A stretch of DNA of 64,000 nt from contig NC_068938.1 in assembly GCF_016801865.2 (NCBI RefSeq), forward strand, positions 97,571,004 through 97,635,003, written 5' to 3'. This DNA is from Culex pipiens pallens (Eukaryota; Arthropoda; Insecta; Diptera; Culicidae). The notes below the pieces were generated by a model, which searched no databases, was not told the DNA's origin, and saw only the letters and a list, made by a program, of their open reading frames with translations. Shown one piece after another: positions 45,908-57,204 of this stretch. The position numbers and the translations under genes were made by a program. How positions within the stretch are numbered: the stretch's first letter is position 1; every line of letters starts with the position of its first letter.

Positions 45908-47735
45908 ACACACACAATCGTTTTTGGGCGAGGGCAGCAAAAAAGAAGGTGGACACTTTTAAATTGACGCTCAATCAGGACGAGTGCAAACAATGTTGTA
46001 ACGGGTTTTGGGGTTGGCACAGGCTAGATCGAAATTCAATTAACATTTAGAGCGTGAATCCCGTAGCGTTGGGTTTGCACAATTTGATTGAAAATTTCGT
46101 CAATGTCGGCTGTGGTTTCGAATGGGGTCGTAATAAATCGTTGATTGAAAGCAGAGCTTCAATTATTTGGAGGAGACCCCGAGCAGAATGTGCTTCTGAA
46201 AAAAACTCAGCTTGTTATGATGCAAACTTCACAAAAATGAAGTTCCGTTTTAAATTTGCGCGTAAGACAATAATTATTATAAAGAAAAACATAGCTTGTT
46301 ATTTTGAACAAATTTTGTTCCTTTCTCTACACATAACATAAGTTGTTATTTTTTTTGTGCTGATATAATTAAAAAGAAATGGTTCAAATATTTTTTTCTA
46401 TATTAACCAAAACTCATAACAATGCGAATTTCTGGTGATTCCGTACTTTGTCATAATTCCTCTTCCCAAGAAGGACTTTTCCAATTTATAGCAAATTGAT
46501 TCGATAGTCAAAAGTTAAATTAATTCGACTTGCACGTGCCCAGCTCACCACCCGCCTGCCAGAGGCTTCAAACTTTGTTCTGGTCAGTCCAATTTCGCTC
46601 CGGACGTGAGGCAAAACTACACTACATTGTCGGGCCGGAGGAAACTTTTTCCACCCGATTTGGGTGGGGACACTCGCACAAAAAATAATGGGACAAATCT
46701 GACCGCCCATTATGGTGGGGGTGGATTCTGTGTCCCTCCCACATTGTTGAGCCCGCAGTTTTTCACACTCGGACTTATCAACTTGTGTCCATCGGGGACT
46801 CCCGGAGTGCGAAATGTGGGAATAGTTTGACAAGTGGGTTTTTTTTGGTTGGAAACTGAACTGAGTTGACAACTTTGACATTGTTTATTGGTCTGACTTT
46901 TTTCAAATCGGATTATTTCAACAGTCACTTTATCGATTTTGTAAATCCCATCAAATCCTGTTGCCTTGATGGGATGTTATCTTTTTGTTTAAATCAAACA
47001 TGCTTAGACCTAATTTAAATCACTTGAATCCTTGATCCACCATTTCAACCGTCCCAATTTTCCTCGCCAAATAACAACCATCAATCGTACTCAGCATTTT
47101 CCAGAGGGAAAGACGAAGGCACGGTTGTCCCCATTGTACTGCCAAAACGAACCCCGAAATCTATCCATCTCGACGACCCTGATCTCCCGGAATACCGGTT
47201 CATGATACCAAAAACCAGGACTCTCGGAAATCCCAATTCCCCACACCAACAGCACACACAAAAAAAGGGACGAACATTTCCCTCAAATCGTACATTTCCC
47301 ACACGGCGAGAAGAATCCTCCGTACCTCGACGACGACGGAGCGGCTTTCACGTGCTTTGTGGGGCTTCGAATTTCCCGGCTCTCTCGATTCGTTCATGCG
47401 GATTTTCGGAAATTTGAATCCGCTTTGCTTATCACGTGAGTCTCAAGTCGAGCTTGTTTTGTGACACCGACTTGGCTGGGACGTCTAATAACGTCTCATC
47501 GCGCACTGGCCGCTTGAGGGTCGTTTTTTCTGCGGGGTGGGAGGCTTTGATCCTCCGCACTTGATGACATTTTCGATTCTGCAGTGTGAAATTTGAGATT
47601 TTTGCTTGGAAAATGTGGCACGACTTTTTCTGCGGCATGATTCTACAGATTTGGGTGAACTCATTGTTTGGTAATTTTGTTGTCAGAGCTTCGCACAAAG
47701 AAGTTGAAAAAATCACTGCAAAAAGTGTTTAAACT
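45908..47735. other. Unique noncoding sequence
   Basis: Composition alternates between AT-rich and GC-balanced. Short open frames near 46486-46928 and 47081-47417 overlap on opposite strands and show no domain. No repeat structure was found. Confidence 0.45.
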
Positions 47736-48140
47736 TAATAATAATGCATCAATATTGATGACCAAAAACAAAATTTGTTATTTATACAGTAAACTTTGTT
47801 CTCTTGTTTGTTTGAGTTTAAAAGTGTAAAAATTCTGGAAAATATACTCAAACTGTTCTTGAGTATTGAAAATTCAATGTGGATAAAGAAACACCTAAAT
47901 AATAACAAACATTGTTATTTTAGCATCCCCAAATGTTGATAAAACAAAATTTGTTATTTACATAGTAAAATTGATCTTCATGACCATTCATTTATCATTA
48001 TTGCTTTTCAAGTTTGAATGAATAATCTAAAAAATATACTCAAATTGTTCTTTGGTATTGAATCTATGAAATTCAATGTAGATTATAAAAACAATACCAT
48101 GATAACAAACATTGCTATTTTAGTAAAAAAAAAGTTGATC
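47736..48140. repeat. Direct repeat, ~180-bp unit, about 2.2 copies
   Basis: AAAACAAAATTTGTTATTTA occurs near 47762 and 47942, each followed by a CAGTAAA or ATAGTAAA motif, ATACTCAAACTGTTCTT and a CAATGTGGAT/CAATGTAGAT motif. A third partial unit starts near 48098 (ATAACAAACATTGCTATTTT). The ATAACAAA vocabulary resembles the MITE at 4896. Confidence 0.75.
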
Positions 48141-48154
48141 TGAAAATTGTGTAC

Positions 48155-48660
48155 GTAGTCTACCATACTCACAGTAGCTATGCGGGTATGATCCGTGCCC
48201 AAAAACCGTCGACCTCTTGCTTGTTATTGCTGTAGACCTTCAGATCTTAACTCCAATGAGTCTTTGGATGGCCCAGAACATCTCATCACATAAGCTTAGT
48301 AGTCTATCATACTCACTGAAGCTATGCGGGCATGATCCGCAGTCAAAAACCGTTGACCTCTTGCTTTCTACGGCTGTAGACCCACAGTTATCAACACCCG
48401 TGGGTCTTTGGATGACCAAGGACATCTCAACACATTAGCAAAGCAGTCTACCATACTCACTGAAGCTATGCGGGTATGATCCGCCGTCAAAAACCGTCGC
48501 CTCTTGCTTGATACGGTGAAAGACCCACCGGTCTTAACTCAGAACGAGTTCTTCGATGACCCAAGGCGAGGTGTTATAACAGTCCACTGCAGCCTTCCGT
48601 ATTGACTGAAGCAGTCTGGGTAGGATCCGCAGACAAAATCTTGAAGTTTCGACTTGTAAT
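48155..48660 (-). repeat. Block of about 3-4 units of the dispersed ~143-bp repeat
   Basis: CTGAAGCTATGCGGGTATGA, AAAAACCGTCGACCTCTTGC and GTAGACC recur three times, in the orientation of the right arm of the 12424 palindrome. The unit edge GAAGCAGTCTGGGTAGGATC near 48608 also matches the palindrome's inner arm near 13862. The block lacks the inverted partner, so it is a one-armed or truncated copy. The 48217-48438 and 48240-48425 open frames are repeat translations. Confidence 0.8.
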
Positions 48661-48860
48661 TTTGGTAAGCTTCTTACTCAAAATTCCCGGAAGTTTCGGA
48701 TGGACTAGAACATCCTAGATGTTCCAAAACCACGCTAACAAGTTTCTTATATAACTAAAATAAGTACAATTGATACATTTTGGAATTTCTCCGGCAAATT
48801 ACGAAATCCCAGAGCTTCTTAATGCAAGTCATACTCTCAATTGGAGCCAAACATTTCAAA

Positions 48861-48965
48861 AGGGCACAACACTTTTATAAACAATAGTGTATCCCTTTAA
48901 CTCAAATGACAGTTTGCATAAGGTGTGAGAGGGATACACTCTTGTTTTTAAAGGTTGTGTGCCCT
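48861..48965. mobile_element. 105-bp hairpin mini-MITE
   Basis: AGGGCACAACACTTTTATAA at 48861 pairs with its near-complement ending at 48965. Pairing extends through ACAATAGTGTATCCCT against AGGGATACACTCTTGT. The loop is about 25 bases. There is no clear target duplication. Confidence 0.75.
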
Positions 48966-48986
48966 AATGAAATGGAAAGCACGATA

Positions 48987-49225
48987 GGGGAACTATACCC
49001 TTTCTCAGCCTATTTCTATTATCGGCCTATCAGCACTTTGATCATGAATTACAGCTTATATAAAATGTTTTTGACTGTTCCAAAGTAATAAATAGCTCAA
49101 ATAAAAGTGAGCAAGCATCTCTCCATTGTTGAAACATCTGAAAATGTTGATTTAATAGCAGAAACGGCAAAAGTGATGAGAATTGGTCGAACGGCTTAGT
49201 GTGATTAAAATGGGTATATTTCCCC
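48987..49225. mobile_element. 239-bp TA MITE (GGGGAACTATACCC ends)
   Basis: The ends GGGGAACTATACCC and GGGTATATTTCCCC are flanked by TA on both sides. The interior is nearly identical to 37756-37997 (ATCGGCCTATCAGCACTTTG, AGTGATGAGAATTGGTCGAA). The near-identity suggests recent family activity. Confidence 0.88.
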
Positions 49226-49394
49226 TATGTCGTGGTCATTCTTTTTTAAGGTCTTGATAAAAGTTGCGAAAATCGTTTAAAAAAGACGACTTAAAAAATG
49301 TGTGGTGTGCTGTCATGTTACACATCGTTAGAAAGGTGATTTAAGAACTTTCTAACAAGATTTTTTTTGCGTTGCTATCCTGTTTAACCCTGCA

Positions 49395-50035
49395 TGAACA
49401 CTGTGTCCAAATCCATCATTAAATAAATAATCGAACATGTTTAAATGTTGACGATCTGGCAATCCTGCCTTATGTTAGGACCACTTAAGTGACATTTATG
49501 TACTTTTTGAACCCGGATCTCCTTATGAAAACTATGTTCGGATCAATCATTCGACCTATCGTTGGATAGGATATCAAGAGACCTTCCAAACGAGTCTAAA
49601 ATTTTGAATATCTGGCAACCCTGCCACAAGTTATGTCCACTTAAGTGATATTTATGTACTTTTTCTAATCCGGATCTCACTTATCTGCACGAAAAATGTT
49701 TCCTAACCCATCATCCGACCCATCTTTGGTAAGATAATCAAAAGACCTTTCCAACGAGTCTATAACATTGAAGATCTGGCAACCCTGTCTCAAGCTATGA
49801 CCACTTAAGTGATATTTATGTACTTTTTCTTATCCGGATCTCACTTATCTGTATGGAAACTATGTCCGGAACAATCATCCGATTTATCGTTGGATAGGTA
49901 ATCAAAAGACCTTCCAAACAAGTCTAAAATGTTGAAGATCTGGCAATGCTGTATTTGGTTATGACCACAAATGATATTTATATACTTTTTAAAAGCATTT
50001 TGGTTATAGTTGGTTCCGCTAGAAAAAACTATGGA
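49395..50035. repeat. Minisatellite array, ~160-bp units, about 4 copies
   Basis: GATCTGGCAACCCTG, CCACTTAAGTGATATTTATG, TACTTTTT and CCGGATCTCACTTATC recur with cores near 49484, 49639, 49802 and 49966 (period 155-164). Each unit also carries an AATCAAAAGACCTTCC motif. No coding content. Confidence 0.82.
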
Positions 50036-50086
50036 TGTCAGATGTCAATTATTTCCGGATCTTTTGGACACATTTTTTGTATGGAG

Positions 50087-50100
50087 TGAGGAAGGCTCTT
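50087..50100. repeat. Left target-site duplication of the SINE
   Basis: TGAGGAAGGCTCTT recurs at 50509-50522 as TGAGGAAGGCTTTT, 13 of 14 bases. Its length fits LINE-mediated (target-primed) insertion and brackets the whole two-headed SINE as one event. Confidence 0.85.
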
Positions 50101-50508
50101 GACCGTGGACCGTGGTGTAGGGATAAGCGTGATTGCCTCTCACCCAGTCGGCCTGGGTTCGATCCCAGAAGGTCCCAGTGGCAAATTTTGAGACGAGATT
50201 TGTCTGATCACGCCTTCCGTCGGGCGGGAAGTAAATGTTGGCCCGGACTAACCTAAAGGTTAGGTAGTTAGCTCAGTCCAGGTGTAGGAGTCGTCTCCCT
50301 GGGTCCTGTCCTGGTGGAGTCGCTGTTAGGCAGTTGGACTCACAATCCAAAGGTCGTCAGTTCGAATCCCGGGGTGGATGGAAGCTTAGGTGTAAAAAGA
50401 GGTTTGCAATTGCCTCAACAATCAAGCCTTCGGACACCTAGTTTCGAGTAGGAATCTCGCAATCGAGAACGCCAAGGCAATGCTGTAGAGCGAATAATTT
50501 GATTTGAT
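50101..50508 (+). mobile_element. Complete tRNA-derived SINE with two tRNA-like heads
   Basis: The first head (about 50101-50180) resembles tRNA-Glu. It contains GGTGTAGGGATAAGCG as an A-box region, a CTCTCAC anticodon-like loop and a perfect B box GGTTCGATCCC at 50156-50166. A spacer of about 140 bases follows. A second tRNA-like unit (about 50318-50385) has a TTGGA-CTCACAA-TCCAA anticodon-like stem-loop and a B box AGTTCGAATCC at 50359-50369. The element ends in a TTTGAT-repeat tail. A 14-base duplication brackets both heads. It recalls the dimeric Twin SINE of Culex pipiens, but as I remember it Twin has a shorter spacer, so family identity is open. The open frame at 50035-50256 is not a gene. 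Confidence 0.85.
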
Positions 50509-50522
50509 TGAGGAAGGCTTTT

Positions 50523-52250
50523 ACCAAATAAGTGGATAGTTAGTTTTTTTTTCTTTTTGGACTCGCTTCTCTTCTTCATAAATCTGGGTTCAAAGAATTG
50601 ATGGATTATATAACCTAGAAGCCGACAAGCTGGAAGGATACCAAAATCCGAAAAGGAAAATCCTTTCCAGTCCGTTTCGGTCGAAGTACAAAACGGAGAG
50701 CATTTTCAGCTCACGCAGATTTCCCAGAGAGTCCTTTTCGGCGATTGTGCCTCCGACCCTGTCTCTGTTCAGCGCGTCTAAACGTGGTGTGAATATTTAA
50801 TCCAAACATTTTATTCTTTGATGTTATTTTCGGAGCTTTTTGGGTGGCTTGGCGCCCCTCACCGTTTCAGTCTGATAATGTCTCCCTGGTCCGAGCTCCT
50901 CCGCGAGCTTTTCAATTAAGTTAATGTGCGAGGTAATTTGACTCTCGTTTCGGTTTATGCACGCGTGTGTCGAGGGAGCGCCACCACGTGTGCGCCACCC
51001 CACTTTACGAGCTTTAAATCGTAAAATTTTGAGCGATTCCCATCGTTTTAATCGTCTTCTCGCGTTCGGGGAAACCGGCAAATATTCGGCAATTACTCAA
51101 GTAACACGCAACACGATCAAACTGTGAGACGAATTTCAATCAGGCTGCTGTCGGAACGCTTTGGTGATTCGAGTCACATTCGAATACTGATTCGAGGACG
51201 CGGCCAAATCCATTAAAAAAGCATATCAATTTTGCAGGCAGGCGCACACGCCTGCCAAATTGCCGCGCTCAAATTGACATTTTTATCATGCCATAATTTG
51301 GCACACTCTCATCTCCCCCTTAACGACTGCTGCCATAATCATTTCCGTTAGGGGCGCGCACCTTCTTACAAGAAAAAAGTAGTCCTCCAACACGGGCCCA
51401 TAAATGTTCGTTAAATGCATTCTTATCCGACCCCCCAGAAGTTTTCTTTCCGTTGGAATCTACACAGCACCTGAGCCAAACGATCCCAGACGACCTTCTC
51501 CGCGGAGCAAAGGATATGTGTCTATCAGAAGTGCCTCTTCACCGCACCACACCCCTTTTGGCTGATGGAACTACCTGTGTCTAGCGCACTCTCTTGAGCA
51601 CGGTGAAATCGGGTGGCAAGAAAACATCACTGAAGTGGCCATAAACGTGCCTGGAATTGCTGTAATGGAAACAGCAGTGGAGCTTGAAGGGGCTGGCTTT
51701 ATGAATTTGGCGTGAGTTATAAAGTTTCAGGATAGTTTGGCTAGTGTAACGCTGGTAAAATTAGACGAACATTGCGGATCTCTTGCTGCGAATGTACGCA
51801 CAAAATAGAATCGACAAATCGAACTCCTTTTGTTGAGCTACGAACGTCCGCACAAAACGGACGAGCAAACAAACTTAATGGTTTACGAATGACGACGCAA
51901 AGTAGACTGAAAGAATAACGTATCAAAAAACTTGTTTTACAAATAATTGCACAAAGCAGACTGAGATCTTTTACTTCGCAAGGTTGTCAATCGCAAAAAT
52001 TATCGTCGATAATATTATCGTCTGACGATAACGATAATGTTTATCGTTATCGTCGGACAATAACTAACTTTTTTTCGTAAAACCGCGATAACTCGTAATG
52101 TTTATAAGCAAACCCCTTTTGTTTACATATCAAAATTTTTGTGATTGTCTGCTCTACAACTTTTTAGAACATTATTACACTCTAAAAAATAACCCTGCAA
52201 AGTTAGTAAAAACACGAAATTTTAAAATAAAATTTTTATTTTAAATGAAA
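50523..52250. other. Unique noncoding sequence
   Basis: GC-balanced sequence with no recognisable gene. The minus-strand frame at 50824-51081 lacks motifs. A short perfect-type hairpin (GACGATAACGATAA against TTATCGTTATCGTC) lies at 52021-52057 in a GATAATATTATCG-rich stretch. Confidence 0.45.
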
Positions 52251-52251
52251 A

Positions 52252-52640
52252 AATGACTCTTCCGGATCAATGTAGATTCAAAAAGTAAATTAAATTTCCC
52301 ATAAAATGACATGTTCAAAAAATATTTACAGTCGAGTAACGGATAGTGGCAGAGTTTTTAAAACTTTTTCAGTGTTTTTTTTTTAATTAAAAATACGTTT
52401 TTTCGGAATTATGGGTATGCCATCAAATCAGGCGTCTAATTTTACATAAAAGTACCTTTGACACCAAATTTCTATCTTATCACCGTTTCAGGCTGCAGAT
52501 TATTTTAAACACCTCTTTTTTCGCATGCTCAAAAATGAAAGGGGTCGTACCGCCCCTCCGTCACGAGATATCACGCAAATCGAAGAGGGGTCGGGGCACT
52601 TTTCCCAATTTGATGTGAGTTGGTAGAGAGTTACCCAAAA
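52252..52640 (+). repeat. Dispersed repeat, paired with an inverted copy at the window's end
   Basis: The stretch from GATCAATGTAGATTC through AAATGACATGTTC, CGTCACGAGATATC and ACGCAAATCGAAGAGGGGTC to GAGTTGG matches the complement of 63560-64000 in order. Copies differ by substitutions and an extra block of about 58 bases in the 63-kb copy. The element type is unknown. Confidence 0.75.
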
Positions 52641-54543
52641 ATCTGTAATGAAGTGAAAGAACCATACAAAATTTCACTTTAATACCCATATTGCCTATTT
52701 TGAAAATTTGAGTATTTTCGAAAAAAATGGTAAGTTGTTAAATTATGGAATTTTACTACAATTCGGTTTTTAAATAAAGTGAAAAGCATGCAAAATGTCG
52801 CTTTGTTTGATACCCATTTTGCAGATTAAGAAAATTAGGGTATTTTCATAAGAATACGGTATTTTGTGAAAATTTTGGAAACTTAAAAAAAATGTAGGTA
52901 AGTGAAAAGGCATACCAAATTTCGCTTAGTTTGATATGTTGGGTATTTTCGAATAAATACGGTAATTTGTTAAATTTTTTGGAATTTAACTACAAAAAAA
53001 ACTTCAATAAAGTGAAAAGCATGCAAAATTGCGCTTCGTTTGATACCCGTATTTGAAATTATTAAAATTTGAGTATTTTCGGTAATAAAGTAAAAAGCAT
53101 GCCAAATTTCGCTTAGTTTGAAAAAATATAATTTGAGTATTTTCGAAAAAATACGGTATTTTGTTGAAAATTTTGGAATTTAAAAAAAAATCTTATTAAG
53201 TGAAAAAGCATACATTTGATACCCATAATGCAAATTTTGAAAATTTGGGTATAGGGGAAAGTGGGGCAAGTGTAACAAGCTAAGGAATGCTCGTTATAAT
53301 CCATTAAAAATGTTAAAAAATCTGTTGGATTTTTTTATAATCATCTTATTCCAAGTCTTGACTAAGACTTTGATAGAACAAGTTTTAAAAAAATCCAGTT
53401 TTTAATGTAAAAAATCGATTTTAAAATTTTTGATTTTCCGTACGTTTTACTCAACTAGTGGGGCAAGACGAACAACCCGTTGGGGCAAGAGGAACAAGGC
53501 ATGAAACAACATGTTAATTTGCTAACAATTGTACTGTTATCACTTGGATACATCAGATTAGAATGAATTTTAAACATTTCTTTCATTTTTGGATTAAATA
53601 ATAATATTTTACTAAATATTTGATCGTTTTTACGACAAAAATATTACATATATAATAAATATTAAATTTTCATAATATCGCTAAATTTAGCATGGACATT
53701 TTTTTAAACAATTGTTTATCAGTTTTTAAGTACTTTTATGTACTCATTTCGCAATAAAATATGTTTTTGCAGCAATTCGATTTTTTTTCCATACTAAAAA
53801 TCCATATGGTACACTTGCCCCACCTGAATAAGATTTTTGAAAAGCTCTCAACAAAAATAACTAAAAGTTAAATCATACTTTATAATAGGTGCAAGTCATT
53901 GGTAGGGACACTACTAATCTAAGAAAAATAGCATTTTGATAAAAATGAGCCTTAAAACGAACCCTAAGCCTTATTTTGTACACTCCAAATATTATAAGAA
54001 AACAAAGGTTTTTTAAAAAACTTCATTAAATCTTATGCCTGTGGCGTTTACGTTGTTTTGGCGGTTATGTGGTAGTAGAATCAGTTAATTGCATTGCTAG
54101 CAACAATTTCTCATACTGGAAATAATCAAAATTGTAAAAATTACGGGCGTACGAGCGATTGTTCCTCTTGCCCTATATGGTCGTCTTGCCCCACCTTCCC
54201 CTACCCGAAAAAATACAGTAATTTGTGAAAATTTTGAATTTTAAAACAACAAAAACTTTCATAAAGTGAAAAAAGCATACAGTATTTCGCTTCGTTTGAT
54301 ACCCATATTGCATATTTTGAAAATTTGAGTATTTTCGAAAAATTTCGGTAATTTGTAAAATTTCGGGATTTTACAACAACAAAACTTTCATAAATTTAAT
54401 AAAATGAAAAGCATGCAAAACTTCGCTTTGTTTGACACCCATATTGTAAATTATGAAAATTTGAATACTTTCGAAAAAATTCGGTATTTTGTTGAAAATT
54501 TTGGAATTTTCCAAAAAACTCTAATAAAGTGAAAAGGGGTTTC
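52640..54543. repeat. Minisatellite array interrupted by a TIR element
   Basis: The unit motifs AGTGAAAAGCATGCAAAATT, CGCTTCGTTTGATACCCAT, AAAATTTGAGTATTTTCGAA and AATACGGTATTTTGTT recur with cores near 52655, 52779, 52902, 53008, 53089 and 53199, then near 54262, 54402 and 54527. The 53254-54201 element splits the array. Unit lengths vary between about 80 and 140 bases. Small frames at 53113-53304 and 54396-54596 are repeat-derived. Confidence 0.85.
53254..54201. mobile_element. 948-bp TIR element inserted in the minisatellite
   Basis: The left end GGGGAAAGTGGGGCAAG and the right end CTTGCCCCACCTTCCCC are inverted repeats flanked by TA. The array unit reads across the insertion (GGGTA, then CCCGAAAAAATAC). 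The interior is AT-rich, with internal variants of the terminal motif near 53459-53500 (GTGGGGCAAGACGAAC, TTGGGGCAAGAGGAAC). No transposase frame is visible. The GGGGAAA start resembles the 17250 family but the subterminal sequence differs. Confidence 0.8.
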
Positions 54544-54545
54544 AA

Positions 54546-54744
54546 ACCGAGACAGGACCCAGGGAGACGACTCCTACACTTGGACTGAGCTAACAACCTC
54601 TAGGTTAGACCGGGGCCAACATTTACTTCCCCGTCCGACGGAAGGCGTGGTCAGACAAATCTCGTCTCGAAAAATGTCACCTTCTGGGATCGAACCCAGG
54701 CCGACTGGATGAGCGGCAACCACGCTTACCCCTACACCGCAGGT
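54546..54744 (-). mobile_element. SINE copy with one tRNA-like head (5' half only)
   Basis: The minus strand matches the first half of the 50101 SINE: tRNA-like head with B box GGTTCGATCCC (54686-54696 on this strand), the GACGAGATTTGTCTGA motif, CGCCTTCCGTCGG, TAGCTCAGTCCA and GGAGTCGTCTCCCTGGGTCC. It stops just where the second head would begin. It may be a single-headed SINE or a 3'-truncated copy. No target duplication could be identified. Confidence 0.8.
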
Positions 54745-56133
54745 GGATATATTTACTTTAAAAAATAATTAGTTATATCTCCTCAAAAAGGTGTAAACTG
54801 TCATATTTTTATGAATTTTGATAATTTACAACAAAAAAGGTAAAATTACACGTCAACAGGGGTGACATTGGGTCGGGGGGGTCCTCTCGACCTTCTACTG
54901 TGGCCCACAATTTATAGGTAAAAAACACAACCCGCCTGGAACCTCTTCAATGCGTCCCGTTACGTGACATCACCTCTAACGCGAGCTCAACCCTGCATCC
55001 CCGTGACAACGTTCAGCACCCGACGAGGTTCATTAATCAAGCGGCCCGTTACTCAAGCACCTCTCACCGAAAAGGTCAGACCAGGCGTCAACTTTTTAAT
55101 TGAAAAAAACCGCCCCGACTTACAGCAGCGCTCTCGGCCGATTTGCCGTTTTGCCGGCGGCTCTGGTAATTGTCACTGCCACCAAGTTCTATCGACGACT
55201 CGGTACAGGCGGACTACGGTTTACGCGGGATTAATAGAAGAACTGCACTGCTTCACTGTAGCCGACGAGAACGCCGACAGCGAAGACCAACTTTAGAGAG
55301 AGAGAGAGAGGTTGGTGGTTACGCGTCACACCGTGTCACACTTGATCGGCGTGATGAAGTGCAGAATTTATAATCAACTTTTAAAGGGGAGGTCCCATCG
55401 CGGCGCTGAGCACCCAACTTGTTCTAGAGCGGGGAATCTAGAGCGTAGTTAGTGCAGGTGCAACGTAGTAGAACGTCAGTGAGAGTTTAGGTTAGGTCTG
55501 GCAGAAGTGGGTACTGCTTTCATAGTGAGTTGTACATGAGGTCAGACCACTAATCAAGCGTTGACTGAAGTTGATTCCTCTTTGAGCCCTAACCTTTAAT
55601 CCAAAAACTTTGGTAGAATGCTACCAAGTATCGTCGCAGCACAAGTCACGCCGGTTAGTGTTTGTGTGTAGACAACAGAGCAAAAAAACAGGTGAGAGTG
55701 CAAACACACACTAGGCGATAAGTTTCGAGTGTTTGTTGTTGTTCACGAGTCTCTCTCCATCGCTCGTTGATGAACGAGTAAACGCTTTACGACTCAAGGT
55801 TCACACAGGTTCTCGCCTCGTTTGTGTTGAGAGAAAAATTGATTTAGAATAGTGATACACGGTGGAAAAAGCGCGGTTCGACCCAAATAGCTTCGCCGAG
55901 ACGACAACACTTAGTGGTCACACTCATCACAATCTTGTTGACGGATTGTTGCTTGCGGAACGATGAATTTCGAACATGGTTTTGACTCGTATCCGCGGTC
56001 TGACCTCGAAGAAATTAATGACCGGGACGCTGCGAAAGGTGTTCGAAAGTGTGTAAATTTAGAACAGAAGCAAAGACCGAAAAAATCTTACACGACGAAA
56101 AAAGCCCACGCTCAGCGCTTTGATTGATTGCAG
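54745..56133. other. Unique GC-balanced noncoding sequence
   Basis: It starts with an AT-rich passage and a GTCGGGGGGGTCC run near 54874. A GA microsatellite lies at 55296-55311. The plus-strand frame at 54964-55296 is arginine- and threonine-rich without motifs. No gene is supported. Confidence 0.4.
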
Positions 56134-56141
56134 ATGCCCAA

Positions 56142-56631
56142 TAGGGTGCCCAGAATATGGGACTTTTTTTCAAAACTTCGCTCCACAAGCTGAATATTGT
56201 TCCTTGACCTATTTTAGGACTCTGCGCCAAATATGAGCAAAATCGGTCATCGTTTACCCATTGATACTCGGAGGTGAAGTTTGTATGGGAAAAACCGAAA
56301 AAATGTATGGAAAACCCAAGTTTCTTACGGTTTGGTCTGCACGGTGCGCTACTTGCATCCAAATATTCCCAAAAGTGAGATTCTTATTGAAAATTTAATG
56401 CTCTACATCTTTGTAGAACATACCATAACTGTAAAACTCGATCCTGAAAAGTTATAAGCGATTTAAAAAAGTCATTTTTGTATTAAAAACATTTTTTTCA
56501 CCAACTTTAGGCTCGGGTATCAACGGATTAATCTCATCCAATTTCGCTCAAAATTTACACAGATGCTTAAAATAACCCAAAAAACCTTTTTCCGCTTGTG
56601 GAGCAGAGGGTCATTTTTTCTGGGCACCCTA
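56142..56631. mobile_element. 490-bp hAT-like MITE with 8-bp target duplication
   Basis: Perfect TAGGGTGCCCAGA-type ends (left TAGGGTGCCCAG, right CTGGGCACCCTA) are flanked by the exact 8-base duplication ATGCCCAA at 56134-56141 and 56632-56639. It is an uninterrupted copy of the family split at 12337-14650, in opposite orientation. The minus open frame at 56015-56362 is non-genic. Confidence 0.9.
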
Positions 56632-56639
56632 ATGCCCAA

Positions 56640-57204
56640 TCAAATTTGGCTCGGGCTTTTTCGTCTGTCCCCTCGAAAGGCCATGTTGATTGATCCAACG
56701 TGCTGCTCCCGAGATCTCTAGTGGTAGGGAATCCTGGTGGTTCAAGAACATAGTCCGGAACAAGTGGGGTCGGAATTAATTTGGGATAATTTAATTTTTT
56801 GTGTGAGCTGTGCGATTTGAGGCTTACCGCTTTGAGCATTCGTTTGATGAAATGAGGGGAGGAATGTCGGAATTTGTGGAATTTTCAAAAGCTATACGCT
56901 TTGATGTGCTGCAATGATTTGGCCCAACTTAGGTTGAGGGAGATCTAGCAAATGGCACAGTTTGCGTTCGTCTTTTAAAATCAAGTCCAAAGAGAACCGA
57001 TAACGGATATATATTACGAAAATAGGGATAATGTTTCAGATTTGGACCTGTTACTTATTTCCGACCCATGTGAGCTAATTACGTCGATTCTGTCAATTTA
57101 TACATGATTCGATTAATATTGATTGCTTTTGAAATCAGGGCTCTAAACATTCCCAAGATTAAAGTCTGAGATTTCGGTCATTCTTTTTTTGTATTTTTTT
57201 AAGT
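56640..57204. other. Unique noncoding sequence
   Basis: The passage is GC-balanced and then AT-rich, with no supported gene or repeat. Confidence 0.45.

Noticed and set aside
48906..49088. 60-codon open frame
   Set aside because: It spans the right arm of one hairpin MITE and the start of another, so it is composed of element sequence.
50101..50180. Functional tRNA-Glu gene
   Set aside because: The B box is perfect, but the acceptor stem does not pair and the unit is embedded in a SINE with a tail and target duplications.
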